From Adiantum capillus-veneris (taxonomy: Eukaryota > Streptophyta > Polypodiopsida > Polypodiales > Pteridaceae), in the NCBI GenBank assembly GCA_014529385.2, contig CM043956.1:90474721-90538720 (forward strand): a DNA stretch of 64,000 nt, in the 5' to 3' direction. The first letter of the stretch is position 1; every line of letters begins with the position of its first letter. A program made the position numbers and the translations under genes. Positions 34,144 through 47,559 of this stretch are shown here, in pieces. The notes below the pieces were generated by a model. The model searched no databases, had not been told where the DNA came from, and saw nothing but the letters and a program-made list of their open reading frames with translations.

Positions 34144-34594
34144 ATCTTCAAGAGGTACATGACATCCACAATCCTTAAACTGCTTCACCAAGAGAAATCT
34201 CTATCTCCAATAAGGGACGTGTGTTCTTGTGGAAGCTCCATACACAGTGTGGTATAGAGTGTTGTAGGTAGATGTGATGAAAATTATGTGTGCATAGTAG
34301 CGTTGTTTTGTAGGTCAAATATTTCTTTGTAGAATGCAAATTGAGAATTCTACACGTTAAGCCCTTTCATTTCAACAATTTCAACAACTTTGCAAAAGGA
34401 TGTTTCTTTCAATTCTACACCGTTTCGCAGATATTCTACATAGAATGAATATGTCTAGAAAAGTTTAGGTTTTATGTTTCTTGCATTCTACAAGTGTAAT
34501 GTGATTTTGAAAGCACTATGGGTGGTTGAAGCTACATGTGTAAGAACTAAGATGTGGATGTGGGCATTGAGAAATGTTAAAATAACTTACCTAC
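34144..34594. other. Flank between Copia-0 and NA-2; no gene seen
   Basis: AT-rich, short stops in all frames, no recognisable element. It joins 41409 onward across the NA-2 insertion. Confidence 0.5.
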
Positions 34595-34771
34595 TGTCAG
34601 GACAAGGGTCCTACGGGGCGAGGCCCAACCTAGGGGGTCAGGGACCTAGGCCAAGGGCCTGGACTGGACCAGTGCGGACTGGGGATCGGCTTAGGGCAAG
34701 AGCTAGGAGCTAGGCCTATATAAGGGGCGGTAGGGAGGAGGATCCTATGTTTAGTTACCCTAGGTCTTATA
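34595..34771 (+). repeat. NA-2 5' LTR
   Basis: TATA box TATATAAG at 34717. Ends TTATA, followed after one base by the primer-binding site. Confidence 0.9.
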
Positions 34772-34975
34772 TTGGTATCAGAGCTCAAGGGGGAGGAAGG
34801 AGAAGGAGGGTGGAAGGCATGGAAGCCAGGTCTCTCTCTCTTTTTCTCTCTCTCCATTCATGGAAGCTCCGACAGCTCGCTCTTCCGTCTATGAGAAAGG
34901 CACCTCTTCTGCATGCATCTACAAACACCTCTGCTGCATGTAGCTACACAAGGTCGTGGATGCATGGCCGTAGAT

Positions 34976-34976
<1 letters not shown>

Positions 34977-35008
<32 letters not shown>
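34977..35008. repeat. (CT)n tract in the NA-2 leader
   Basis: About 200 bp past the primer-binding site. A second T/C-rich stretch lies at 34832-34856. Confidence 0.9.
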
Positions 35009-35012
<4 letters not shown>

Positions 35013-35599
35013 CTCCAAGGCGGGTTTGGACAAAAGATAGGGGACGCGGGAGCAGTCCCTTGTATGGGGGTGGCGGTTTCAACAGAAGAGTCGGCCGCGG
35101 GAAACCTCCCTAGCATGCAGAAGGCGACGCCATGGACCTGCACGGTTAGGGGCGTGACAAGCACCAAAGAGAAGCGCCATGGCATACTTTGCAGGTTTCG
35201 TTTCCTTGCTAAGGCATTTCGGAGCCGGCAGAAGCTGGCGCGAGCGATTTTTTCTCTGCGTGTGCTCTCTGCAGCAGCAGCCATGGAAAAGGCTTGAATT
35301 TCTTGTTTTTTTAAAATTCAATTTTAATTAGGGCGCCCTATTTTTGGGCTCCCTCTCCTGTTAAGGGCTGCGGCCCGTGGTGGACTGACCATGTAAGCAG
35401 GTAGTCCATGGATGGAGGTTGTGGCACCATGCATAAAGGCAGGACGCCTTGCTCCGTTTGCCGGGATTCATGCGAGGCTTGAAGGGGCGGAAGCGGCCAT
35501 GGCTACACGGCATGACGAGTACAACAGAGAGGAAGCAAAGTGCAAATTTCGAATTTCCACTCAAGGAGATATCCTATTTTTGAGTTTTCGTTAGTTACC

Positions 35600-38500
35600 A
35601 AAGTGGGTTTTGGCATGCGAAGCTTGGCAGAGATGATTATGCGGCATGCAAGATGTTTCTCGCAAAGGGGATAAAAAATATGAGGATATGCTTGCCGCGT
35701 ACACAGACGAACGCCATGCTCATCAGGTTTAGTTTTTTCGTAATTCCAAGGATTTTCTTAATCTCTGTGAAATTTTATTTTGCAAACTTATACGGATAAC
35801 ATTTCAAAGATTGATTTTTGATGCAATGGCAAGGTCTGTTGCCAGTTTGGCTTATGCGTGCAAATTAATCAGCATGGCCGATTTCAGAGTGACTGGCAAG
35901 AGCTCGGAGTTTGAGCTTGCAGAGAAGCAAGGCTTCTCTACCTATACATCGTTTAACCACAGTATGTGGTGATGCAGACACTACTGCTAGAGGTGGAGAT
36001 TGTCACAAACAATGGAAATCAAAACTGGCAAGTACGAGCCTTGCAGTTCTCACACATTCCACATTGGTTGTGAATTCGGCAAGGCCCTTTACAACATGAA
36101 GTAGAGTAACTATTAAGCATGTGATTGATGACTCTCTTATGCAATGGCATGAATGATCACGGCTATCATTGATAGAACCAGGTAGGTCCGAGATACATAC
36201 CTTGTACGTGTTCTACTATTTTTTCACTTACATTTACAATTCGACAAGGTCGATTTTTTGTGCATGATCGACAAGGTCGAGTCTCTTTGCTATGACATAT
36301 GTCGTCAATAGAATTTGTTGGCAATGAGGCTAGACATAGTTCTATGAAGCAAGGCTTTAATCTATACATCTTGCATTGAGGCTGACTATGCTTGGCATAT
36401 GCTACGAATCGGAGTCATACACAAGAGGTGTATGAGCTGATTGCACATTCTACAAAGTTTGTGAGCAGCTAACGTTCTTTTATCTATCCAGAGTACTTTG
36501 AACTTACTGTCATGGATGCCATGTCTTTGTGCACATATGAACACTCCCAGTTGCGAGGTCTTATGAAGACTACAAGTAGTTTCTGGCATGTAAAGTATGT
36601 TCCGTTTGTATCTACGAGCCATAACCTATGAATTAAAGCATACTCTTCATCACAAGGTGGGTAGAGTGGTCACACAAGGTGTATGCTCTACTGGAGTACT
36701 AGTAGACCATCGTATGTAACATTTTGCTTGGGATTCTCTTGCTTGCATGAATTGGTATCCCTCCTACTCGCATGACAAGGCATACTCTATGAATTGGGCA
36801 TGACCTCGTATGTTGAGTAAGGCTACATTTTTTTTTTGACGCATGAAGATGCTATCTCGCCTGTGATTACATCTATTATGGTTCACTTGCTCCAGAGCTA
36901 CATGACACACTGCTACGAGCATGTGTTAGAGATTTCAACAGGGAATATGCAAGGCATAATTCCAGTGGTTGTTCCATTGAGACTTTTTAATACTTTGGTG
37001 AGACACGCTTTCTCCTTTGTGTGGGAAAAAAAGAGTTGTGTTCAACTCTCTTATCTTCGAGATAACCTCTCATCAAGCAAAATTTGTATGCTAGGTATGC
37101 ACCACATCTAAGGCATGTGGGGAGTTGTAAGATGCAACACTAGAGCTACATGAGTTGTTGTTATTTCTTGACTTGTGCAAGACCCAACTAGGATTTGGTA
37201 AGCAAGGCTTGTCTGACTTCAAGCTAGGCTAGGAACCATGAACTTCTCTTGTGAACATCTAGTTGTTTCACTACAGTGTTGGGATTTAAAGAATGTTTAC
37301 CATGTTGCAATTGTAGTATACACTTGAGGTGTTTTGTCCTTACATGCAAGGCATGAGGATCAGTTTCAGCAGATGGATGACACTTTGTCTTGGTGGTTCT
37401 TTTACCATAGTTTTGACTATGAGTTACACTGTAGTACGTCACTTGGATACGAGTCTCATAACTATGAGTCATTCCTATTTTCTTGTGAGGTGTTTCTCTT
37501 CTCAATGCCTCAGAGATAGTGTCCTTTTTCTATACGATAGTTCAAGGTGAGTACGACTCTTCATGAAGATTGTTTTTATGTGTAAACAATCTATACGACT
37601 TACCACTCTCTTGTAGGTATTCCTAGTCAGGAGATCAAGATCACGGCATCTTGTCTATAGCATTCTATAGCCTCAGGTGGTTATGATGCTTTGTGGTACC
37701 GCGCTTTGTGGTCATGGTGATGGAGCAAAAGATGTCGTGCGCACACACACACACCCAGATAATTCAACACAACACAAGGAATTTACTTAAATTCCTCACC
37801 TCACTCACTACCACTCAAAAGCTTCCTGAAAATTCTACCCACAAACTCAATTCAAACTCCAAACGCCTCGCCCTACAAGCCCTTGCCTGCCCGCAGACAC
37901 TACAAGGTGAGTCGAGGTGATCAACACTTGAAATCATGCTTGATGGTGACCAAAATATACAAGAAAAACAATCAAAAAACCAAAAACTCCAGCCACAAAA
38001 GGCCACTCTCAAACCATTGCAAAAGCTTCACCAAACTCCACTCTGTTGGACTCTTTGGAGTAGCGCCAACCCTAATGGCACCGATACGGGGTCACATAGT
38101 CTTGCAGAAAGCCGCACCTTCTTCCCTCAATTCCTTGCACACACACATCCATGGAAACCTCAGAACTTCCATAGACTCTCCCAAGTGCAAAATTGAAGAG
38201 AGAAAGCTCTCATTCACTCCATACACTCGAAAACAGGACGGGAACGCAACGGGACTGCACTAGACCACTTGTAGGAACCCTGCTTCCTCCCACACAGAGG
38301 GGTGAAAGTGTTGATATTGCTCTTCAAAAGTCCTCCCTCAGCTGGAGCCCTCACGCCACCGTGAGTGATGTGGCAATTTTAAGCCATTTCACACCTTTTT
38401 TGACCATTTTTTGACCCTTTTTGGCCCAGTTTTGGCCATTGGCGGGCATTTTTCGCAGAAAAAATCCCAAACGAACTCCAAAATTCACCAAATTTCGCAC

Positions 38501-41190
38501 GCTTGATCCTCGATACCCAAAGCAAATTTCCACATCCCCACATTCCATTTTTGACCACTTCTAGGGCGATGCACGTATCACCGTAGATCAGCGTCGCAAA
38601 TAGACAATTACCACATGTGTCAAACTTCTCGAGCTGGATGAGAGTACCCACACTTGTCACTTGAATTATTTACATTATAGAAAGCTCAAACACATTATCT
38701 AGAGCCAAAATAAGCCACCTAGAACCATATCCAAGGCCCCGATACCCTATCCAGGCATGTACGTATGCTCGACTGCCGACACGCAAGCACACATATTTAC
38801 AATGTGCACACGTTGCACCTTTTTTCGAACTTAAAACCACTTTGCAAAGCTCCCAAATGCAAGTATTTACATCTTTTTGTACATATGACCATGCATATAA
38901 ACACTACTTTGTACACGCCAAAAGCGGTCTATCAACGATACCACTGTTTTGGGGTAAGACCCGGCGGGTGATTGTTACATCATCCCATAAGCATTAAGAA
39001 TCACAATTTGGTCTGCATTAAGGATCACAGTTGGTCTCTCCAAGGAAATAATTCCGTAATCTACCACACGCGGTAGCGGACGGACACACTTTTCAAGTTG
39101 ATTCCAATCATTATGTACACGGTTGACTATGTTGGTTACCGTTATCTGCTAGTTGAGCAGTTTCTACAAAGAGTTTTACCAAGGGGTTTGACTACATAGA
39201 TTCTAATCCAAGGGCTTGGATTGCAAAGGCAACACCCAGGGTTTTTAGTGCAATGTTGTTTTTTTTTTTTTTGGGTAGGGGACGTGCTCCTCTCCATTTG
39301 AATACATGTAAGTGCACATTACGTTCAAATCTCCAGGTACGCATCTATTGATTTGGTGTTATTCCATTTTTAGTATGCTTTGCTTGGTTTTTCAAGACAT
39401 CTAAATACGCTTGAATGTTCCAGAGCCATGCCAAGGGCATGTCGGCACAAAGTATTTTGGGCCAATAGTCCAATCTACGTTTCTGTCTTATGCTGTTATG
39501 AACCTACTTGTAGGATTCAATTTGGCACATGTTGTCACATGGGATACAACATGGTCTAGGAACTCAAGGAGTTTGGTTTAGCCAGTGTGGAGCAAGATAA
39601 TGAGGGTCCCTCTCACTATTGTCATGGAGTGTTTTTCAGTTCCTCCACACACAAGTACATCTTGTACTTGATGGATGTCGCTTTTTCGACCATCCTTATT
39701 TGAGATATATTCCACATGTGGTGAATATGCGTCTCTAGGACTTTCACTGGCGCCTAATTCTTAATGATGTGTCGCGACGAAGTCTCTACGTGCTGGTCGC
39801 ATCCATTTATTAGACCATTTGGAGCACACCGTATCAGGAACAATTTCAGTGGCCAGAAATTATCGGGTACTCAATACAGAATTGCTGCGATGACAAGTGC
39901 TGTGAAATCACCTTAACGGAGGGTCGTTTCTACATATAGCCAAGTATGCTAAGTTACTGAGAAGGTCTCATGGTTGGTACCTAGATGTGACTGATCTTTC
40001 ACATTCTGTTACGGTCCAACTCTTGTTGAAAGGCTTTCACTTAGGTACTATGGAAAGTCTCGTCATGGAATTGCGGTTTGGATAAATTTGTGTTAAATGC
40101 ATGCACACTAGGTGTTATGGGCCCTAGTGTTTAACACTGATTTATTTAGAGCGGCATGCCAATTCATGGACTTTTATTCTCTCTACACCTTTTCTCACTG
40201 CATGTGCAATCTCTCCTGCATATTTATTATGAGTTTACACCCTGCCATACAAGGCACTGGCTCAAGATGGGTGTCTATGGGTTGGATGGTCTAAACTCTG
40301 GGTGCTTACTCCATTCCACCCGCTTTCAACCTAGTTGGTTGTCTTCACTCCATATAAAATATATGGTTGGATACTCAATGATTGAGTCCTAGTTTATCGA
40401 CAGTCAGGGAAGACTGTCTGTAAGTGGTTGGGGAACAACACCTCACTCTTACTGTTGCTATTCATCTTGTGTTGGATGGGCAGCTTCCAAATATTTCTTC
40501 TACTAAAGGATTTGATAAGAGCATACGTTAGCACAACGCATTTATGAATAGATGATTTTCTCCCTATTCTAGAATTTGCTTAGGTACGGTTTTCGACTTT
40601 GAACACCTGTTGTGGTGGGGTTGGAGATTGTGTATAGTTTCATACGTCAAGGACTTACCAGGTGTGCTGACAAAGTATGTTAGCAAGTAACCTTCATTAG
40701 GGATGAACATGTAGTTCTTTCTGTTCCAAACTATTCAGAATTCTAACACGGGGACACTCCCTATCTATGAACTTTTCAAGATACTCAGGCGAGTAGGAAA
40801 TCTGGCTCACAACTGCATGGAAAGTTACGCCAAGGTTTCCTTGCATTATTCCAGTACCTTCAGAAGATATGAAAACTGGTTATGCCTTTGCACAACTCGT
40901 AGTTGTGGTTACTCCTTTACAGTACTCAAGTGAGTCATAAATGGAGTTATCATTTAGACCCAAGTGACTCTTAGTTGTGGTTACTCCTTTACAGTACTCA
41001 AGTGAGTTATAAATGGCGTTACCATTTACACCCAAGCGGTTGCAAACGGACAACAATGTTGAAAATCGATGTTGCTCTTGGTTTCATTGAACTTCCTCAC
41101 TGCACCAATTATCGGTCATACACACAACTGGCTCACTTATGGGATGTCAATAAAGAAAACATCAGTATTCTCAAGAAGATATTACTACTT
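35600..41190 (+). other. NA-2 interior, non-coding
   Basis: No homologous coding frame was found. Patches around 38950-41100 align with NA-3 in reverse orientation, for example GGGATACAACATGGTCTAGG near 39540. The part at about 37740-38945 (CA repeat, then poly-purine and TTTTTGACC repeats) has no evident partner in NA-3 and may be a further insert whose ends I could not place. Confidence 0.5.
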
Positions 41191-41231
41191 GTGTTTTCGA
41201 GGACGAAAACTCTTCCTTAAGGGGGGAGTAA

Positions 41232-41408
41232 TGTCAAGACAAGGGTCCTACGGGGCAAGGCCCAACCTAGGGGGTTAGGGACCTAGGCCAAGGGCCTGGA
41301 TTGGACCAGTGCGGACTGGGGATCCGCTTAGGACAAGAGCTAGGAGCTAGGCCTATATAAGGGGCGGTAGGGAGGAGGATCCTATGTTCAGTTACCCTAG
41401 GTCTTATA
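41232..41408 (+). repeat. NA-2 3' LTR
   Basis: Matches the 5' LTR over its whole length with few substitutions. Confidence 0.9.
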
Positions 41409-42138
41409 GCTACTTAATAAGCTTTATACAAAATATGTTAATTCTTGGATATTCTCCTATTTGTACATGCAAAAAGTAGTTATCATTTGTGGATGCGTAT
41501 GCCACATGTGCTGATCTTGGTTTTTAGTGAGGGCTATACACAAAATTTTGCCCTCTTGCAATTAGCAATGTGTGACATACACAAGATTTATCAATAAAAA
41601 CTATTTCAGCTACTTTGCAAAAGTATTTGAGGTTCACATTTTTGTTAAGTTATAGAGGGTTCTAACACAACAATCGGACAAAAAATATGAGTCCATTTAA
41701 TATCTTTACGAAGAGACAAAGGTTATGCAAAGTGGCATTGTAGCAATCCATAATTAAGTTACAACATGGGGACAATAAGATATAAGATTATTAACCTTGG
41801 TATTGAGTTTGTTGACTTCTAAGGTGCACTCTAGGATTTTTCAGCACGTCATGTGGACTTCGAGACGATTAATTGTGGTCATCTTCTTGCTTTTCCCTAT
41901 TTTTAGCGCTTTTTTTTTGCCCTTGAGAGCCTATATAAAGGGCCCTCTTCCCTCAGTCTCAAATACACTTAGAGGCTCTCAGAAACTGAAGCTCTCTTGC
42001 CTTGATGTTGGAGGTGTCTTCTCTCCTTCGACTTCTCTCCATCTTTATCTCCATCCCTATTCTTGTCGTGCTTTCCCTTTAATTATAGAGCTCTCTTTAT
42101 CTCTCTCTTGCCATCTTCTTGGCAAGTAGGAAAGCGAA

Positions 42139-42195
<57 letters not shown>

Positions 42196-43969
42196 GCGAT
42201 GGCCCAAAATGAGTGACAAGAAGCTCCAAAGACGCTCCCATTGTTCCACCACTTTGAAGAAGGTACAAAGGAAGGTGTCCTTTGCTCCAATCGTAGCTCG
42301 ATAAAAGGTATCATCTGTGGAAGAAGTTGAATCCATCTAACCTCCAACACGCGGGAGGTAGTCGAGCACGTCACTAATTTTGTAAGATAAAATTATAATT
42401 TTGCATTGTTATACATGCTAATTGGTAAGTGAATCCTAGGAATCCCCTTAAACCGTCCAAGAAATGTGATTGTATCACAAGATACAAGCATACGATTTTG
42501 CAAAATGGTGAAAGAATTGTATGATAAATTACTATTGATTGATATTAGGATTTAGTTGGTCATGGTTAAAGAATCACTTAAAGAGAAAATTGCTGAAGAA
42601 ATATCTATTTTTCCAGATGGAAATAACAATCAGCAAGATGATCCCGTGACTAGCGGAGAAGAAGCTAAGGCTATCAACTCTCTTTTTGTCCTTGTGGTTA
42701 GCGAGATGCCACCTATGATTAGCGATTGGGGAAGTTTATGAATTTCACGATTAGTGGGTCAGTAAATCCTTTGCAAAGGCTATGTTGGTTAAACAGAAGA
42801 AGTCCGCGGTTAGCGGCAAGAACCTTATTTTGTAACTTTAGATATTAATAGGAATGTTTTGTTTGGCGTCTTGGTTGATCTTTGTCTGATGATGTTAAAG
42901 GTTCTCTTAAGGAACTTGTGTTCGAAATTAATGAAGGAACCCTGATTGTACATGTTTACGTGGTAGAGATTAGATAAACATGTTATTGGGGACTTTGTGG
43001 GGTGGAAAGTGGGAGATGGAGGCCTTGATGGCACCATTCCTATAGATGGATGGAGTCGATTGGTCGGGTACTTTTCACAACGTCCAATACTTAGAAGTTA
43101 GCTAGAATAAAAACTTATATTCAAGGCTAGCCGAGGTATTAAAGGAAGCGACATGCCTCTTGAATGTGGGGAAAAAGGTGTGGAATATAAACTAAGGTAA
43201 GCACTTGTTCTAGGATAGACTAAAACCTTAGCTCCCTCATAAGATTTAAGTTACTGACTTGGCTTGGGGAGTAAAGCCTTGTAGACCAGCGTTTTGTACC
43301 ACATGTAAGGCCTTGTAAACCAGCTTTTTGTACCACATGTAAATTTTTACCCACCAAATACATGGTTATATACAAGTTGGGTTTGTGGATCAGCCTTTTC
43401 CATCCGAGCATGTCACATTAAACACTTGGAAATTGATCTACATCGAATCAAGTGGGCTAGAGAATTGAAGATGACTTGACACTTCCAATTTTATTAAGCC
43501 CAACCAACCGTCATGGCCATTGATGGAGTCATGATCCGTAATCGATGGCTTTATGACAAAGTGACATCAATAATCCCTGCCAATGGAGCTGTTATCAGCA
43601 ACCCACTTGATGGACCTTGAAGTTAAAAGTTTTCATTGGCTACCCAAACTTCCTTGTGTGTATCATTTTCTACACCCATGACCCGATCCACATGAACATT
43701 ACAACATGCCAATTGATGTGTATCATAGTTATGATTGAAACCTCTAATATGTTGCTCATTGAGAGATCATTGTAAACCACCCTACGTGAATTTTTGATGA
43801 TTTTATGAATATGAGATTAAGTTGTTTTTCCAAAAAAATATTGTCTGGTTAAGTCACGTGATTGAGCTTTTAGTGGATTGTCTAAAAAATACCTTAGGGT
43901 TTGTAGTTATTATAAACATTGATGTCATTGTAATGTTTTAATATATGTGTACACTCCAAGGGAATCCTC
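41409..43969. other. Unassigned 2.5 kb with a possible promoter
   Basis: No frame with recognised homology. A good TATA-like TATATAAAG at 41932-41940 is followed by pyrimidine-rich sequence and a (CT)n tract (42143-42192), as in plant core promoters or an LTR. Short frames at 42181-42304 and 42556-42741 resemble nothing I know. A 35-bp duplication (CCTTGTAGACCAGCGTTTTG and variant) lies at 43274-43343. Confidence 0.35.
41932..41940 (+). promoter_or_regulatory. Possible TATA box
   Basis: TATATAAAG in a T-rich context with pyrimidine-rich sequence downstream. No gene was found to assign it to. Confidence 0.3.
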
Positions 43970-44566
43970 AAATCACTCATATACTGGAAAACCCTCAAGA
44001 TGATGCTATATACACAGAATTCAAGAGAAGAAGTTGTTACTCAAGCGAATGCAACCACCTTATTTTAAGGGAGAGGGCAATGATATCGAGAAGGATGCGA
44101 AAGTATGGATTGAAGCTATGGATGATTAATTCTCCATTGCAAAGACCGCACTTGCAAATCAAGCAATGCTAGGAATGCTTTGCTTCTTAGGGGAAGCAAA
44201 ATTATGGTGGAAACAACATTGCCATGACATGGGAGCTTTGGAAAACTCCCAAAGCTGGAGGGAGATAAAACAAGCAGTGAAGGAAAGATACTTACCTCTT
44301 GCCCATGAGGTGATAAGGATGAATGAGTTCTTTAGCTTAAAACAATACAAATTATCTCTAGAAGAGTACTACTCAAAGTTTGTAAGGCTTAGATGTTACA
44401 CACCACCAATGACCATAAAACAACATGTAGCCCGCTTCTATCAAGGCTTAAGGAAACCAACTAGCTTGCGACTAGAAGCCATGAAACCTACCACTATACA
44501 AGATACCTTACTATGGGGGTTTCTAATCATCAAGCGAACAAAATCAAGCGAAGATAAATCCGAGTA
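43970..44566 (+). pseudogene. Gypsy gag capsid fragment
   Basis: The segment reads KGEGNDIEKDAKVWIEAMDD, then a stop. The frame 44166-44567 continues LGEAKLWWKQH...WREIKQAVKERYLPL and LKQYKLSLEEYYSKFVRLRCYTPP...ARFYQGLR. This is the capsid fold region of Ty3/gypsy gag (WW..., then F..RF/RYLP, then YY.KF..L). At least one in-frame stop breaks it. No zinc knuckle, pol or LTR follows nearby. Whether it belongs to Gypsy-2 (57652-59592) is unknown. Confidence 0.7.
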
Positions 44567-46586
44567 GATTGATGCAAGAGCAACAATGGTGAAAGAAAAA
44601 AATTATGCCATGCACATTACTTTCACTACCACAAACCTGACACTTAATCGATAGAAAAAGAGATTTTAGAACCATTATGAAAATTGAATACTCAAGACAC
44701 GCAATTACTTCATACTTGAAAAATATATAATTCAATTTCCTGTGGCATACCTCCTCTCAGAAATAGCCCACCAAAAATTTGGCACCTAGATTTTACAAAA
44801 AAGTCAACACACAACCTTGTGAGCCTACAATGCTATATGAGAGCCTCCTAAATCTTGAAACAACTCTACTTTTGTAAGCAAGAAAAAACAAGTTTCTAAA
44901 GCAAGCGAGAATAAGCGCACTCTCACTCTCTCTCCTCTCAACTTCGTAGTGCAACATTCTTGAGTTGTCCTTTTTTTTCCCTTGCCATAATGACGTAATT
45001 GCACCCACTGTAACTACATCGATGATGTATGCAATGGCAATGATGAAGGGATGTGCCCAATGCATGATGAGCTCAAGCAACTCAATTATATCATGAACAT
45101 CTCAACCAGAGTATCGAGGTATGAGTTTTCTACTACTTTTTACCATACTTGACTAACAGTTAATCCACGTAACCAACACTAGTATTATAATGGGCCACAA
45201 AAGTGGTTGGTGCCCTTAAAGTGGCTCATGCCTAGATTCTAGTATTTTAAGCATAACTTTTGCATATGACATAAAAACTTCACGAAACTCTTTGAACATC
45301 TTGTTAGGATGTGTCCAAGACATGGGAGTCTTTATGTAAGCAACATAGAATGTGATAAGCTCATTATATACATATTGAGGAAAATTTCAAAGAAGCGTGA
45401 GTCTGTAATTTAAAAAAAAATTGGTCTACCATTGAATCAATTCAGTGAAATTATACGCATTTTATTAGATTAGTCTTTAGAGATGGCCATGCAGGAAGTA
45501 CAACTTCAACCCTTGATTTATTTTCTTAGCATTTTTAATCAACTCATACTGTGTGTTGTGCGAAGTTCCCTAAGAGGGTTTTTTGTTTAGACATCTAAAT
45601 AGCTATTGAATTATTTTCTTATAAAAGCCTCTTAAATCCACAAAAGTGAAAAATTCAGGTAAAATGGAGTTCATTTCCAAGAATTTAGAAGGTGCTTATA
45701 CAAGCCAATTAAATTGATTGAGAGGCTATTAACATATCTATCTATCATAGATCTGCCTAACCTTGTGGTAATTGATTGTTGTCTTCTGGATTTGTGAACA
45801 TAGCTGCTTGCATCCATGAGATCTTAGAACATATTTGAAGGGAGGAGTCCAAGACAAAAGCGAAGTTTCAAGGTATTTGAAGAAGAGTTACTAAAAGGGT
45901 TGTGGCAAGCTCTAGTTTACTAGTTACCAAAATTTCTATCACAAGAGCAGAGTTGTTTACTAGTTTACTATAACCATACTAATTTACTTTTTAGGTATGG
46001 TTATGAGTTTACCATCGCAAGAGCAGAGTTGTTTCTTCTACATGCCAACGTCTGTGACTACAATTTAATGTGCTATGCCCCAATCCCTTCAGTCATGGAA
46101 ATAAAAAGGCCGCGCATTGCTCGCCATCACATTGCGGTGGTTGTACTGTCATCTATCCTCAATACCTCAACATTATGCCGCCTCACGATCATTTGCCTGA
46201 GGGCACGTAGTTGATTGATCTCCTGTCACAAACCATCGCATGTGCTACTTTATCTCCCTATGGTAATGCTTGCTACATTAGCTCCCTAGGCTACTTAACT
46301 TAAAAAAAAAGAAACAACCATCCCTGCATGACCCTACCCCTCCCTTGTTTGCTGCTGGAACCATTCTGCGTCGGTGCGGACTGGTTACAACAGCAACCCA
46401 GGTAGGGATCATTTTTATAAAGAAAACGGCTTTGTCGTCATCATTTTGAAAATAATTATTTAATTGTGGACTGTTGCAAATTCTCAAATTGGGGCTTGTT
46501 GCACGCGTGTGAGAGAGAGAGCGCTTCTCTCATTCTGTAGGTGGCCTTCATTGGCATCTCCACCTTGTGGCGCCACCTTGCGCGCG
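44567..46586. other. No gene seen
   Basis: About 2 kb, AT-rich, with stops in all frames and no recognised element. A 30-bp phrase (ACAAGAGCAGAGTTGTTTAC and variant) occurs twice near 45940 and 46018. Confidence 0.5.
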
Positions 46587-46628
46587 CACACACACACACA
46601 CACACACACATACACACACACACACACA

Positions 46629-46718
<90 letters not shown>
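46587..46718. repeat. Compound (CA)n-(GA)n microsatellite
   Basis: CA tract 46587-46630, then GA tract 46632-46718. Confidence 0.97.
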
Positions 46719-46721
<3 letters not shown>

Positions 46722-46734
46722 ACTTGTTGCAGAC

Positions 46735-47060
46735 TCTCACACTGCCCCTCCCCCTTACTGCCTTGTCCGGACCTCACTTTGCCCTGACCCTACCTCGTAC
46801 TACACATTTCAACACCCGCGCTATCGTGTCACCTCTCGTGTGACGCCTTGCCTCATGTCATTTCAACACCCGCCCTGCTCAACATTGTGACGCCCCTCTC
46901 GTCACCCCCTGCTCTGTCTCACCTCAACACTACCTTGCATGCGTCGTGCTTTGCATTACGATGCCCTCTTGGTCTGTCATGCCTCAATACTACCCTGCGT
47001 GCATCCTTTGCCTGCAACACGCCTTCACTGGCACGTCTAATAAAGTTTGATTGTTGTCCA
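46735..47060. repeat. C-rich imperfect repeats
   Basis: Repeated phrases such as TTTCAACACCCGC and CCTCAACACTACCTTGCATGC occur four or five times with changes. No coding content. Confidence 0.45.
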
Positions 47061-47528
47061 AAATCACCCGTATTTTTTTGCGAGAATGGCTTGTCTGTAG
47101 TGCATGCGGAGGAGTGAGTACTCAAGATGACAGATCATTCAGGAGGGCCAGTGAATATGAGGATTATACAAGCAATAAGAAATGATATTGGCAAATAGAT
47201 CCTGCTTGTCAAGCAGGTGCCTAGTTGAGTGAGGGCTCGTACTCATGGGGCACTGATCTGAAGTCAGGATTGCGGCCCTTCTTAGAGTGCAGTGGGATTG
47301 GCTCTCTTTGAACTGCAGGTTGGTAAAGTAGAGTGTTATATTCTGTGTCATCGAAAGAGATGATGGAGTTCTTCCACTTGAGTTTAGTGTTTACCTTTGT
47401 CGATGGCTCAAATCTGTAGAGTAGGAGTTTTCTGCACACACTCTAGCCGTCACCTTCCTATCCTATCACAAATAATAGCACAATGAATGTTGTGCAAGAA
47501 CGTGTCAGGATGCAATAAATGATGGCAT

Positions 47529-47559
<31 letters not shown>

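Larger units (their letters stand above)
34595..41408 (+). mobile_element. NA-2: non-autonomous LTR retrotransposon
   Basis: Two 177-bp LTRs (34595-34771 and 41232-41408) start TGTCA(G/A)GACAAGGGTCC and end GGTCTTATA, with few differences. The flanking 5-mers are CCTAC (34590-34594) and GCTAC (41409-41413), a target duplication with one mismatch. The primer-binding site TGGTATCAGAGC is at 34773 and the polypurine tract AAGGGGGGAG before the 3' LTR. No gag or pol is encoded in 6.4 kb. Shared elements are (CT)n at 34977-35008, GGGCGCCC at 35331-35338 and the palindrome TCGACAAGGTCGA twice (36241-36253, 36268-36280). The chromodomain-end relic lies at about 41190-41215. Confidence 0.9.

Noticed and set aside
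42181-42741. Short frames after the TATA-like box at 41932 as a host gene
   Set aside because: No recognisable domain, no splice pattern, and stops follow quickly.
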